64,000 nt of DNA, from positions 107,226 through 171,225 of the forward strand of contig JACPIT010000008.1 of the NCBI GenBank assembly GCA_016187945.1. Direction: 5' to 3'. This stretch comes from Opitutia bacterium. Its GTDB lineage: Bacteria; Verrucomicrobiota; Verrucomicrobiia; Opitutales; Opitutaceae. The position numbers and the translations under genes were made by a program. Below the pieces are notes generated by a model that saw only the letters and a program-made list of their open reading frames with translations, did not search any database and was not told where the DNA came from. Shown piece by piece: positions 1 to 9,132 of this stretch; the stretch's first letter is position 1; each line of letters begins with the position of its first letter.

Positions 1-1
1 G

Positions 2-418
2 CAAAATTTCCTCGCGCCCGCCCGCCTGCGCTGCCGTCTCGATCTGCCCGTCCAAGTCCCCGCGTGGCCGCTCACCGCCGAAGTGCGGCACAATCTCTTC
101 CTCTCCTTCAAGGAAGCGCTCAACAACGCCGCGCGCCATGCCGCCGCCACCGAAGTGCGGATCTCGTTCCGCGTGCGCCCCGACTCGTTCACGCTCGAAG
201 TGAAGGACAACGGCCAGGGCTTCTCGCCCGCGCGAACGTCCGCCAACGCCGACCGCGTCGCTTCCGGTCACGGCCTCACCAACATGAAGGCGCGCCTGGC
301 GCGCATCGGCGGCCGCTGCGAAATTTCCGGTGAAACCGGACAGGGCACGAGCGTGTCGTTCATCATCGGCGTCGCGAGCCAGCCCGCCGTTCCGGCGTCC
401 GATCCGGCTCAGGTCTGA
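2..418 (+). CDS. Sensor histidine kinase, 3' part (LiaS/NarX-type ATPase domain)
   Basis: The reading frame enters from the left edge, so only the C-terminal 138 residues are seen. They form an HATPase_c domain: an N-box with FKEALNNAARHA, a G1 box with DNGQGF, and a G2 box with GHGLTNMKARLARIGG. The spacing and the NMKxR signature are those of HisKA_3 kinases such as NarX, LiaS and DegS, which pair with NarL-type regulators. The protein would bind ATP and phosphorylate the regulator encoded 30 bases downstream. The input domain, membrane segments and phospho-accepting histidine lie outside the window, so the signal cannot be guessed. Family call is firm; specificity unknown. Confidence 0.9.
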   Translation, partial: QNFLAPARLRCRLDLPVQVPAWPLTAEVRHNLFLSFKEALNNAARHAAATEVRISFRVRPDSFTLEVKDNGQGFSPARTSANADRVASGHGLTNMKARLARIGGRCEISGETGQGTSVSFIIGVASQPAVPASDPAQV

Positions 419-448
419 GCCTCCGCCTCTCCCCGCTTTACCGAAATC

Positions 449-1120
449 GTGAAAACCGAAACTCTGAACGCCAACTCCGCACCGTCCGCCACGATCACCG
501 CCATGGTGGTCGAGGACGACACTTCCATCCGCAACATCCTCACGACCTGGCTCGACGAGGCGGACGGTTTCTCTTTCGCGGGAGCGTTTCCCGACGTCGA
601 GAGCGCCCTGCCCCAGATCGCCCGCGCCAAGCCCGACGTCGTGCTCGTCGACATCAACCTGCCCGGCCTCAGCGGCATCGAGTGCGTGCGCCAGTTGAAG
701 CCGCACACTCCGGGCACGCAATTCGTGATGCTCACGGTCTACGAGGACTCGAACCACATCTTCGACGCCCTCTCGGCGGGCGCCACCGGCTACCTCGTCA
801 AAACCACCTCGCGCGAGGCCCTCATCGGCGCGCTGCGCGAGGTGCACGCCGGCGGCTCGCCCATGAGCGGCAACATCGCGCGCAAGGTCGTGCAATCGCT
901 CCAGCAACCGAAGCCCGCGCCGCGCATGACCGAGCAGCTCTCGAAGCGCGAAAACGAGGTGCTGGCGCTGCTCGCGCAAGGCTACCTCTACAAGGAAATC
1001 GCCGACGCGCTCGGCATCGGCCTCGAGACCGTGAACACCTACATCCGCCGCATCTACGAAAAGCTCCACGTGCACTCCCGGGCGCAAGCCGTGGCGCGCT
1101 ATACCGATCTCAGCCGCTGA
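449..1120 (+). CDS. NarL/FixJ-family response regulator
   Basis: This 223-residue protein has a receiver domain (about residues 19-135) with the acidic pair E22/D23, the phospho-acceptor D68 in VLVDINLPG and the conserved lysine in YLVKTTS. A LuxR-type helix-turn-helix follows (about 155-220: LSKRENEVLALLAQG, then KEIADALGIGLETVNTYIRRI). It is the cognate partner of the kinase just upstream and should bind DNA when phosphorylated. The start shown is GTG at 449. An in-frame ATG at 503 gives MVVEDD, which fits the usual receiver N-terminus better, so the first 18 residues may not be made. Targets are unknown; the carbohydrate genes start about 270 bases downstream. Confidence 0.92.
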   Translation: MKTETLNANSAPSATITAMVVEDDTSIRNILTTWLDEADGFSFAGAFPDVESALPQIARAKPDVVLVDINLPGLSGIECVRQLKPHTPGTQFVMLTVYEDSNHIFDALSAGATGYLVKTTSREALIGALREVHAGGSPMSGNIARKVVQSLQQPKPAPRMTEQLSKRENEVLALLAQGYLYKEIADALGIGLETVNTYIRRIYEKLHVHSRAQAVARYTDLSR

Positions 1121-1147
1121 CGCGCCCGCCGCCCCCGGCCGGGCGCG
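1121..1147 (+). terminator. GC-rich hairpin after the two-component genes
   Basis: Directly after the regulator stop codon lies an 8-bp perfect stem, CGCGCCCG pairing with CGGGCGCG across an 11-base loop. No T-run follows at once (the nearest is about 35 bases on), so it is a weak candidate terminator separating the two-component genes from the carbohydrate genes. Confidence 0.35.
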
Positions 1148-1244
1148 GCGAGCCGCTCCGAAATCGCCGGACGCCGCTGTCCCATTTTTGTCCCCAAAAA
1201 ATCCGCGGCAGGAATCCTTGACGGCAGCCGCCGGGAAGCGTCGG

Positions 1245-1256
1245 TTTAAGGCTAAA
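1245..1256 (+). promoter_or_regulatory. Candidate LacI-type operator TTTAAGGCTAAA
   Basis: The 12-mer TTTAAGGCTAAA has palindromic arms (TTTA/TAAA). It lies just ahead of the first esterase frame and downstream of a TTGACG hexamer at 1218-1223. TTTATCGCTAAA at 41509-41520, ahead of the TonB receptor, matches it at 10 of 12 positions. A LacI-family regulator is encoded in this window. The link is an inference from these few sites. Confidence 0.25.
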
Positions 1257-1393
1257 TCTCGTTTCGTCTGCAACCCCGCCACCCCAACCTCAACGTCCTC
1301 CTGCTGGCCGCCGTCGTTCTGACGGCGCACGCGGAGGAGAAACCCGAAACCGTTTCGCCCGACCGTGCGCGTGCGAACTTCGCCCGTCCCGTC

Positions 1394-2194
1394 GTGCTCG
1401 CACCGGACGACGTGCGCACGATTCCGGACGCGCCCGCCGGCTTCGATCAACCGCTCGCCGACGCGGCCGCGCGCGGTCGCGTCGATTTGTTCGACTACGA
1501 TTCGACCGTCACCGGCACCAAGCGCCAGGCCTGCGTCTATCTCCCGCCCGGCTACTCGCCCGATAAAAAATATCCCGTGCTCTACCTGCTGCACGGCATC
1601 GCCGGCAATCAGCACGAGTGGACCGGCTACGTGCGCGCCGACGCGGTCCTCGACCACCTCATCGCCGACGGGAAAGCGCGGCCGATGATCGTCGTCATGC
1701 CCAACGGCCGCGCGCTCCCCGACGACCGCCCGCCGCCGCCGGACAAGGTTTTCACGCCCGAGAACGCCGCCGGCTTTGCCAAGTTCGAGCGCGACCTCCT
1801 CGACTGCCTCATTCCCGCAATCGACGCGAAATACCCGACGCTCGCCGATCGCGAACACCGCGCGCTCGCCGGCCTCTCGATGGGCGGTGGGCAGACGATC
1901 AACATCGGCCTCGCGCACCTCGACACCTTCGCGTGGCTCGCCGGGTTCTCCTCCGCCCCGAACGCGAAGCCGCTCTCCGAACTCATCCCCGATCCCACGG
2001 CCGCCCGCACGCAGTTGAAACTTTTCTACCTCTCCTGCGGCAACAAGGACGGCCTCATCAACGGCCCGCAATCCGTCCACCGCGCGCTCAAGGAATACGG
2101 CATCCCGCACCTCTGGAACGTCGACGACGCCGGCCACGACCGTCCCACCTGGGCCAACAACCTCCACCATTTCGCACAACTGCTCTTCCGTTGA
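1394..2194 (+). CDS. CE1-like secreted esterase
   Basis: Alpha/beta-hydrolase of the esterase D / feruloyl-acetylxylan esterase type (CE1-like). The oxyanion region is LYLLHGIAG, the nucleophile elbow GLSMGG (S162 from this start), and the catalytic histidine lies in DDAGHDRPTW near the C-terminus. It probably removes acetyl or feruloyl groups from plant polysaccharide before or during glycosidase action. The start is doubtful. The same frame is open back to 1256 and encodes a convincing signal peptide (NVLLLAAVVLTAHAEE), but no ATG, GTG or TTG precedes it; only ATC or CTG codons do. The GTG at 1394 would remove the signal and 30-40 residues. Either a non-standard start is used or the 5' end is damaged. 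The gene precedes GH95 by 20 bases. Confidence 0.8.
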   Translation: MLAPDDVRTIPDAPAGFDQPLADAAARGRVDLFDYDSTVTGTKRQACVYLPPGYSPDKKYPVLYLLHGIAGNQHEWTGYVRADAVLDHLIADGKARPMIVVMPNGRALPDDRPPPPDKVFTPENAAGFAKFERDLLDCLIPAIDAKYPTLADREHRALAGLSMGGGQTINIGLAHLDTFAWLAGFSSAPNAKPLSELIPDPTAARTQLKLFYLSCGNKDGLINGPQSVHRALKEYGIPHLWNVDDAGHDRPTWANNLHHFAQLLFR

Positions 2195-2214
2195 GGAAGT
2201 CCGCTGCCGCCAAA

Positions 2215-4608
2215 ATGCATCCGTTCCTTTCCCGCCATCTCTCGCTTCTCCTCGTCGCATCCGTGGCGCTTCGCGCTGGTGCACCCGACCCCGCTGCCGC
2301 CCGCACGCTCTGGTATCGCCAGCCGGCCGCCCAGTGGGTCGAAGCCCTGCCCGTCGGCAACGGCCGACTCGGCGCGATGATTTTCGGCGGCATCGAAACC
2401 GAGCGGCTGCAACTCAACGAGGACACGCTCTGGGGCGGCGGCCCCTACGATCCCGCCAATCCCGACGCTCGCGCCGCCTTGCCGGAAATCCGTCGCCTGC
2501 TCGCGGCCGGCGAATCCGCCGAGGCGCAGGCGCTCGCCCACGCGAAATTCATGGCGCGGCCGATGTGGGAGGCGCCCTACCAAACCGTCGGCGATCTGCT
2601 GATCTCGATGCCGTTCAGCGAAACCGCGCGAAACTACCGGCGCGAACTCAGCCTCGACACCGCCACCGCGCGCACCGAGTTCCAGGCCGGCGGCACTGTC
2701 TTCGTGCGCGAATGTTTTTCCACCGCGATCGATCAAGTGATCGTGCTCCGCCTGAGCGCCCACGAAGCCGGCGCGCCGCAGAAGCCCGCGCGACTCTCGA
2801 CGACGCTCGCGATGAAAACGCCGCAGCACGCGCAGATCGCTCCCGAGGGGAAAAACGATCTCGTGCTGCGAGGGCGCAACACCGATTTCATCACCGTGAA
2901 GGGCGCGCTGACGTTCGAAGCCCGCGTGCGCGTCGCGGCGTGCGACGGCCAGGTGAGCACCGACGGCTCGCAGTTGCACATCGAGAACGCCAGCTCCGTC
3001 ACCCTCCTCATCGCGGCCGCGACCAGCTATCGCCGCTTCGACGACGTGAGCGGCGACCCGACCGCCGCGAATCTCCGCGTCCTCGCCGGCGCGCAGGAGA
3101 AGACGTTCGACGCGCTGCGCGCCGCGCACGTGGCCGACTACCAGCGTCCGTTCGGACGCGTGCAGCTCGACCTCGGACACACCGACGCGGAGAAACTCCC
3201 CACCGACGAACGCGTCCGCGCCGACGCGCTCGAGCGCGATCCCGCCCTCGCCGCGCTGTATTTCGACTACGCCCGCTACCTGCTGATCAGTTGTTCGCGG
3301 CCCGGCGGTCAGCCCGCGAATTTGCAAGGCTTGTGGGCCGACGGCCTTTGGCCGCCGTGGGGCTCGAAATACACGATCAATATCAACACCGAGATGAATT
3401 ACTGGCCGGCCGAGGTGACGAACCTCGCCGAGTGCACCGAGCCGCTTTTCTCGATGATCGAGGACCTGACGCACACCGGCGCGAAGATGGCGCGCGATCA
3501 ATACGGCGCGAGCGGGTGGGTCGTGCACCACAACACCGACCTCTGGCGCGCCGCGGGGCCGATCGACGGCGCCCAATACGGTGTCTGGCCGACCGGCGGC
3601 GCGTGGCTTTGCCAGCATTTGTGGGAGCACTATCTGTTCTCCGGCGACGCGTCTTTTCTCTCCCGCGCTTATCCGCTCATGAAAGGCGCCGCGCAGTTCT
3701 TTCTCGATACGCTCGTCGCGGAGCCGCAGCACGGCTGGCTCGTCACAAGCCCGTCGCTCTCGCCGGAAAACGTGCATCGCGCCTGGCCGGCCACGAACGC
3801 TCCCGCCTGGCCCGGCCATCCGCCGCATGGCGTTTCGCTGACCATGGGGCCGACGATGGACGAGCAGATCGTCCGCGATCTCTTCAACCACTGCATCGAT
3901 GCGGCGCGCATCCTCGGTCGCGACGCCGATTTCGCCGCGCAACTCGCCGCCACGCGCGATCGCCTCGCTCCGAACCAAATCGGCGCGCAAGGCCAGTTGC
4001 AGGAGTGGCTCGAGGACTGGGACGTGCAGGCACTCGAGCAACAACACCGTCACGTCTCGCACCTGTATGGATTTTTCCCCAGCAACCAGATCACGCTCCG
4101 CGGCACGCCGAAACTCGCCACCGCCGTCCGCAAGACGCTCGAGACGCGCGGCGACATTTCCACCGGCTGGGCCATCGCGTGGCGCCTGAACCTCTGGGCG
4201 CGCCAGCAGGACGGCGAACGCGCCTACCGCATTCTCGCCGCGCTGCTCGGACCCGAGCGCACCTACCCGAATCTCTTCGACGCTCACCCGCCCTTCCAGA
4301 TCGACGGCAACTTCGGCGGCGCCTCCGGCATCGCGGAGATGTTGCTCCAGTCGCACACGAGCGAGATCGAACTGCTGCCCGCGCTGCCGAAGGCGTGGCC
4401 GACCGGCAGCGTGCGCGGCCTGCGCGCGCGCGGCGGCTTCACGGTCGACCTCGAGTGGAGCGACGGAAAATTGCAATCGGCGACAATCCACGGTGCGCCC
4501 GGCAAAACCGTCCGCCTGCGCCGTGGCGAGACGATCACCGAACTCACCGTGCCCGCTAGCGGCGAGTCCACCTGGAACGGCCAAGCGTCCGCCTCGCCTC
4601 AGTCATGA
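2215..4608 (+). CDS. GH95 alpha-L-fucosidase
   Basis: 797 residues with a signal peptide (LSLLLVASVALRAGA). GH95 landmarks occur in order: N-terminal domain with LQLNEDTLWGGGPYDPANP, the (alpha/alpha)6-barrel stretch NLQGLWADGLWPPWG then ININTEMNYWPAEV, the general-acid region LQEWLEDW followed by HRHVSHLYG, and FQIDGNFGG with D697. GH95 enzymes invert alpha-1,2-linked L-fucose (some release L-galactose), the linkage that caps galactose in fucosylated xyloglucan. The ATG at 2215 is chosen because the reading frame upstream overlaps the esterase and the signal peptide begins there. The stop overlaps the next start as ATGA, indicating translational coupling to the GH2 gene. Length is normal for the family. 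Confidence 0.94.
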   Translation: MHPFLSRHLSLLLVASVALRAGAPDPAAARTLWYRQPAAQWVEALPVGNGRLGAMIFGGIETERLQLNEDTLWGGGPYDPANPDARAALPEIRRLLAAGESAEAQALAHAKFMARPMWEAPYQTVGDLLISMPFSETARNYRRELSLDTATARTEFQAGGTVFVRECFSTAIDQVIVLRLSAHEAGAPQKPARLSTTLAMKTPQHAQIAPEGKNDLVLRGRNTDFITVKGALTFEARVRVAACDGQVSTDGSQLHIENASSVTLLIAAATSYRRFDDVSGDPTAANLRVLAGAQEKTFDALRAAHVADYQRPFGRVQLDLGHTDAEKLPTDERVRADALERDPALAALYFDYARYLLISCSRPGGQPANLQGLWADGLWPPWGSKYTININTEMNYWPAEVTNLAECTEPLFSMIEDLTHTGAKMARDQYGASGWVVHHNTDLWRAAGPIDGAQYGVWPTGGAWLCQHLWEHYLFSGDASFLSRAYPLMKGAAQFFLDTLVAEPQHGWLVTSPSLSPENVHRAWPATNAPAWPGHPPHGVSLTMGPTMDEQIVRDLFNHCIDAARILGRDADFAAQLAATRDRLAPNQIGAQGQLQEWLEDWDVQALEQQHRHVSHLYGFFPSNQITLRGTPKLATAVRKTLETRGDISTGWAIAWRLNLWARQQDGERAYRILAALLGPERTYPNLFDAHPPFQIDGNFGGASGIAEMLLQSHTSEIELLPALPKAWPTGSVRGLRARGGFTVDLEWSDGKLQSATIHGAPGKTVRLRRGETITELTVPASGESTWNGQASASPQS

Positions 4609-7202
4609 TGCGCGTTTTGAAATTCGGGTGCGGATTGCTCGCAGCATCGCTCGTTGTCGCGAGCGCTGCACCAGCAGCCGCGCTGCGGCACGTCGAAAAT
4701 TTCAATCGCGAGTGGACGTTCAAGCTCGGCGATCACGCGGGCGCGGAGGCGGCGACTTTCGACGACGCGTCGTGGGACCGCATCGGTCTGCCGCACTCGT
4801 TCAGCCGGCCGTATTTCGGCGCGACGAACGCCTTCTACGTCGGCTACGGCTGGTATCGGAAAACCTTCGAGGTGCCGGCAGTCTGGCAGGGCCGGCGGTT
4901 GTTTTTGGATTTCGACGGCGCGTTCCAGGACGCCGAGATTTTCCTCAACGGCAAAAAGGTCGGCGCCCACCAAGGCGGCTACACGGGCTTCGAGATCGAA
5001 ATCACGGACGCCGCCGTGACCGGCCGCAATGTCGTCGCTGTCCGCCTGAACAATCGCTGGAACGCACGCCTCGCACCGCGCGCCGGCGAGCACCAGTTCA
5101 GCGGCGGCATCTACCGCAACGTCTGGCTCGTCGTCACCGATCCGCTGCACGTGACGTGGTTCGGCACGTCCGTCACCACGCCGCAGGTCTCGGCCGACGC
5201 CGGCGTCGTGAACGTGAAAACCGAGATCACGAACCAGTCGCCCGCGCCGAAAGACTGCACCGTGCGCACCGACGTCGTCGATCCGCACGGAGAGCTCGCC
5301 GTGTCGATCAGCTCGACCAAGCGCATTGCGCCCGGCCGCACCGAAACCTTCGACCAAACAAGCACGTCGATCGCGAACCCCGCGCTGTGGTCGCCCGAAC
5401 AGCCGGCACTCTACACGGTGAAAACCACCGTGCTCGACGGCGAGCGGCCCGTGGACGACTTCGTGTCTCCGCTCGGCTTCCGCTGGTTCAAGTTCACCGC
5501 CGACCAAGGCTTTTTTCTCAACGGAGAGCATCGCTATTTCCGCGGCGCGAACGTCCATCAGGATCACGCGGGCTGGGGCGACGCGGTGCCCGAGAGCGGC
5601 GCGGAGCGCGACGTGCGGATGATCAAGGACGCAGGCTTCGATTTCATCCGCGGTTCGCATTATCCGCATGCGCCGGCGTTCTCGGCCGCGTGCGACCAAC
5701 TCGGCATTTTGTTTTGGTCGGAAAATTGTTTCTGGGGCACCGGCGGTTTCGACAACCCGTGGGGCACGAGCGCCTATCCGACCGATCCGGCGGACGAGGC
5801 GGAATTCGAGGCCAGCGTGCGCGCGAGTTTGCGCGACATGATCCGCATCCATCGCAACCACCCGAGCATCGTCGTGTGGAGCATGTCGAACGAGCCGTTC
5901 TTCAGCGAAGCCATGGTCATGTCCAAAGTGCAGCGTTTCCTGCGCGAACTCGTGGCCTATTCGCACGAGCTAGACCCGACGCGTCCGGCTGCCATCGGCG
6001 GCGCGCAACGCGGCGACATCGACAAACTCGGCGACATCGCCGGCTACAACGGCGACGGCGCGCGTCTGTTCCCGAATCCCGGCGTGCCGAACGTCGTGTC
6101 CGAATACGGTTCGACGATGGTCGACCGTCCCGGTCTCTACGATCCCGGTTGGGGCGACCTGCCCTACACGCCCGGCGCCGATCCGGCGAAGCCGGGTTCG
6201 TGGCGCCTCCCGTGGCGCAGCGGCGAAGTGATCTGGTGCGGCTTCGATCACGGCAGCATCGCCGGGCGGACCTTCGGCGGCATGGGCATGGTGGATTATT
6301 TCCGTCTGCCGAAGCGGCAGTGGTATTGGTATCGCAACGAATACCGGCACATCCCGCCGCCCGCGTGGCCGCAGCCGGGCGTCGCCGCGGCGCTGCAACT
6401 CTCCGCCGACAAGACGACGCTGCGCGCCGTTGACGGCACCGACGACGCACAGATCGTCGTCACCGTCGTCGACAAGGACGGCACGCCGCTGAGCAACTGC
6501 CCGCCCGTCACGCTCACGATCGAGTCCGGCCCAGGCGAATTTCCCACCGGCCCGAGCATCACGTTCGCGGCCGACTCGGATATCACGATTCGCGACGGCG
6601 CGGCAGCGATCGAGTTTCGTTCCTATTTCGCGGGCGATACCGTCATTCGCGCCACGTCGCCCGGATTGAAGGATGCCGCGATCCGCATCGCGTCGCTCGG
6701 CGAACCGAAGTTCGTGCCCGGCGTGACGCCGCCGGTGCGGCCGCGTCCCTACCAACGTTTCTCCGCGGCGCCTTCGAGCGGCACGTGGGACAAGTTCGGC
6801 ATCGAAAACCCCACCCGCGCCAGCAGCGAAGCGCCCAGCGAAACCGCCCGCGGCGCCAACGACGGCAACGCCCTCACCACCTGGCGCGCCGCGGCGGGCG
6901 ATACGGCGCCGTGGCTGCGCATCGACCTCGAACGCGTGGTAACGATCCAGGCGGTGCGTCTCACTTTCCCCGTCGCCGGCGCGTGGCGCTGTCGCGTCGA
7001 CGTTTCCCAAGACGGCGAGCGCGACTGGCGCGTGTTCGCCGACTCCGCGCCCATCGAAACGCCGAACATGTGGACGCCGCAGACGCTCACCGGCGCGCCG
7101 GTCGGCGGGCGTTACCTGCGCGTCACGCTCCTCGCGTGGCCCGAAGGCGTCACGCCTGGCATCGGCGACGTGACGGTCTCCGGCACGATCGCCCGCGACT
7201 GA
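4605..7202 (+). CDS. GH2 glycosidase (beta-galactosidase-like) with C-terminal discoidin-like domain
   Basis: 865 residues with a signal peptide (CGLLAASLVVASAAPAAA). The GH2 jelly-roll, Ig-like and TIM-barrel domains are present: VNGKK-type sugar-binding motif FLNGKKVGAHQGGYTGF, acid/base E430 in WSMSNEP and nucleophile E500 in VVSEYGS. After the barrel come an Ig-like domain (about 590-690) and a discoidin/CBM32-like domain (about 715-860) with DGNALTTWRAA and WLRIDLERVV. Likely exo-beta-galactosidase activity, which on xyloglucan removes galactose after defucosylation; other beta-glycosidases of GH2 are possible. The start overlaps the GH95 stop (ATGA), so the two should be co-translated, matching a fucose-then-galactose trimming order. 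Confidence 0.88.
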   Translation: MMRVLKFGCGLLAASLVVASAAPAAALRHVENFNREWTFKLGDHAGAEAATFDDASWDRIGLPHSFSRPYFGATNAFYVGYGWYRKTFEVPAVWQGRRLFLDFDGAFQDAEIFLNGKKVGAHQGGYTGFEIEITDAAVTGRNVVAVRLNNRWNARLAPRAGEHQFSGGIYRNVWLVVTDPLHVTWFGTSVTTPQVSADAGVVNVKTEITNQSPAPKDCTVRTDVVDPHGELAVSISSTKRIAPGRTETFDQTSTSIANPALWSPEQPALYTVKTTVLDGERPVDDFVSPLGFRWFKFTADQGFFLNGEHRYFRGANVHQDHAGWGDAVPESGAERDVRMIKDAGFDFIRGSHYPHAPAFSAACDQLGILFWSENCFWGTGGFDNPWGTSAYPTDPADEAEFEASVRASLRDMIRIHRNHPSIVVWSMSNEPFFSEAMVMSKVQRFLRELVAYSHELDPTRPAAIGGAQRGDIDKLGDIAGYNGDGARLFPNPGVPNVVSEYGSTMVDRPGLYDPGWGDLPYTPGADPAKPGSWRLPWRSGEVIWCGFDHGSIAGRTFGGMGMVDYFRLPKRQWYWYRNEYRHIPPPAWPQPGVAAALQLSADKTTLRAVDGTDDAQIVVTVVDKDGTPLSNCPPVTLTIESGPGEFPTGPSITFAADSDITIRDGAAAIEFRSYFAGDTVIRATSPGLKDAAIRIASLGEPKFVPGVTPPVRPRPYQRFSAAPSSGTWDKFGIENPTRASSEAPSETARGANDGNALTTWRAAAGDTAPWLRIDLERVVTIQAVRLTFPVAGAWRCRVDVSQDGERDWRVFADSAPIETPNMWTPQTLTGAPVGGRYLRVTLLAWPEGVTPGIGDVTVSGTIARD

Positions 7203-7228
7203 TTCGCACTCCTCCCCCGATTTTCCCC

Positions 7229-8908
7229 ATGAAAAAGATACTGCACCCCCTGCTCGCGCTATCGGCCGCCGTTTCGGTTTCGACACTGGCGCGCGCGATT
7301 CCGAGCAACGCTACCCCGACCGTCATCGTCAGCACGAGCGCCGAGCCGATGGCTCCGGGCAAATTTGCGCCGACGTGGCCGTCGCTGCAGCAATATCAAG
7401 TGCCCGGGTGGTTCCGCGACGCGAAGTTCGGCATCTGGGCGCATTGGGGCCCGCAGTGCCAGCCCGAGCGCGGCGACTGGTATGCGCGCCATCTCTACCT
7501 CGAAAACGGTCCGCTGTGGGGTCCGAACGTCACCGCGTTTCACCGCGAGACCTACGGGCATCCGTCGAAGGCCGGCTTCAAGGACGTCATTCACCAGTGG
7601 AAGGCGGAGAAATGGGATCCGGAAAAACTCGTCGCCCTCTACAAGCGCGCGGGCGCGCAGTATTTTTTCGCCCTCGCGAATCACCACGACAACCTCGACC
7701 TCTGGGACTCGAAATACCAACCGTGGAACTCCACGCGCGTCGGTCCGCAGAAAAACCTCATTGCCGGCTGGGCCAAAGCCGCGCGCGCGAACGGCCTGAA
7801 GTTCGGCGTGAGCGTCCACGCCGCGCACGCCTGGAGCTGGTATGAACCGTCGCAAGGCGCGGACAAGAAAGGCCCGCTCGCCGGCGTGCCCTACGACGGC
7901 AAACTCACGAAGGCCGACGGCAAGGGCACGTGGTGGGACGGCCTCGACCCGCAGGATCTCTACGAGCAGCGTCACGCGCCGAGTCCGAACTTCGAGGATC
8001 CGAAGACCATCCACGAGCGCTGGGACTGGAACAACGGCGTGACGCCGCCCGACCAGGCCTACTGCGAGAAGTTCTACAACCGCACCATCGACCTCATCGA
8101 AAAATACCAGCCCGATCTCATCTACTTCGACGACACCTCGCTGCCGCTCTGGCCCGCCAGCGATGCCGGCCTGAAACTCGCCGCGCATTTCTACAACCGC
8201 AATAATCAGTGGCGCGGCAACGACGGCGTGCTCTTCGGCAAGGGGCTCACCGCCGATCAGAAGAAGTGCATGGCCCTCGACATCGAGCGCGGCCGCAGCC
8301 ACGTGATCGAACCGCTCCCCTGGCAGACCGACACCTGCATCGGTAGCTGGCACTACGACCGCGGCATCTTCGAAGGCCACGCCTACAAATCCGCGCCGAC
8401 CGTCGTGCACACGCTCATCGATGTCGTCAGCAAGAACGGCAACCTGCTCCTCAGCGTCCCGCTCCGCGGCGACGGCATGCCCGACGAAGAGGAAATCGCC
8501 GTCGTCGAAGGCATCGCCGGCTGGATGCAGATCAACCAGGACGCCATCCACGGCACGCGCCCGTGGAAAATCATGGGCGAAGGCCCGCAGATGGCCGCGA
8601 CCGAGGCATCGAGCGGCGCGAATTTCAACGAGGACAAAGTGAAGCCCTTCACCGCCGAAGACATCCGCTTCACCACCAAGGGCGCGACGCTCTACGCGAT
8701 CGTGATGGGCGCACCGAAGTCCGCCGTGGCCATCAAATCGCTCGGCACCGCCGCCAAGCTCCTCGACGGCGCCATCGGCAACATCACGCTGCTCGGCTCC
8801 GACGAGAAACTCACCTGGTCGCAAACCGCCGACGCGCTGACCATCGCCGCGCCGCGCCACATTCCCAACGACATCGCCGTCGTCTTCCAGATCACGCCGC
8901 GCCGATAA
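7229..8908 (+). CDS. GH29 alpha-L-fucosidase
   Basis: 559 residues starting MKKILHPLLALSAAVSVS, a clear signal peptide. GH29 signatures: FGIWAHWGPQ early in the barrel, ANHHDNLDLWDSKY, and nucleophile D301 in LIYFDDTSLP. NGNLLLSVPLRGDG closes the catalytic domain and a small beta-sandwich follows. It hydrolyses alpha-L-fucosides with retention. Together with GH95 two genes upstream it gives two unrelated fucosidases in one run, which may cover different linkages. The ATG at 7229 follows TTTTCCCC with no Shine-Dalgarno sequence. Spacing of 26 bases from the GH2 gene fits one operon. Confidence 0.92.
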   Translation: MKKILHPLLALSAAVSVSTLARAIPSNATPTVIVSTSAEPMAPGKFAPTWPSLQQYQVPGWFRDAKFGIWAHWGPQCQPERGDWYARHLYLENGPLWGPNVTAFHRETYGHPSKAGFKDVIHQWKAEKWDPEKLVALYKRAGAQYFFALANHHDNLDLWDSKYQPWNSTRVGPQKNLIAGWAKAARANGLKFGVSVHAAHAWSWYEPSQGADKKGPLAGVPYDGKLTKADGKGTWWDGLDPQDLYEQRHAPSPNFEDPKTIHERWDWNNGVTPPDQAYCEKFYNRTIDLIEKYQPDLIYFDDTSLPLWPASDAGLKLAAHFYNRNNQWRGNDGVLFGKGLTADQKKCMALDIERGRSHVIEPLPWQTDTCIGSWHYDRGIFEGHAYKSAPTVVHTLIDVVSKNGNLLLSVPLRGDGMPDEEEIAVVEGIAGWMQINQDAIHGTRPWKIMGEGPQMAATEASSGANFNEDKVKPFTAEDIRFTTKGATLYAIVMGAPKSAVAIKSLGTAAKLLDGAIGNITLLGSDEKLTWSQTADALTIAAPRHIPNDIAVVFQITPRR

Positions 8909-9085
8909 TCCTAAAATCAGCAGTTGAAACCACGGATTTCGCGGATGGCACGGATAGTTCAAGACTTCGGCAGCGGAGCCGCTTCACCCAGCAGGTAAAC
9001 GAAGATGGGGAGGAAGTTTTCCCGAGATAATTCCATCCGTGTAATCTGTGTAATCCGTGGTCAATTTTCCTGCGGAATTTAGGAT
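8908..9085. repeat. 178-bp palindromic interspersed element (ACCACGGAT type)
   Basis: The space between GH29 and the metallo-hydrolase is mostly one imperfect inverted repeat. The left arm (8908-8955) begins ATCCTAAAATC and contains ACCACGGATT and CACGGAT. The right arm (9035-9085) is its approximate reverse complement, with ATCCGTGTAATC, ATCCGTGGT and TTTAGGAT at the end. About 80 bases separate the arms. No gene is seen in it. It resembles a MITE- or REP-like dispersed element and may also end transcription after GH29. Confidence 0.7.
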
Positions 9086-9132
9086 AATGTCGTGAATCGT
9101 CCGCCGCCCGGTCCCTGCCAGCAAAGCCTCCC

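Noticed and set aside
2026..4584. 852-residue open frame on the minus strand opposite GH95
   Set aside because: Arginine/glycine/alanine-rich shadow of high-GC codons with no domain or leader; the plus strand carries clear GH95 motifs.
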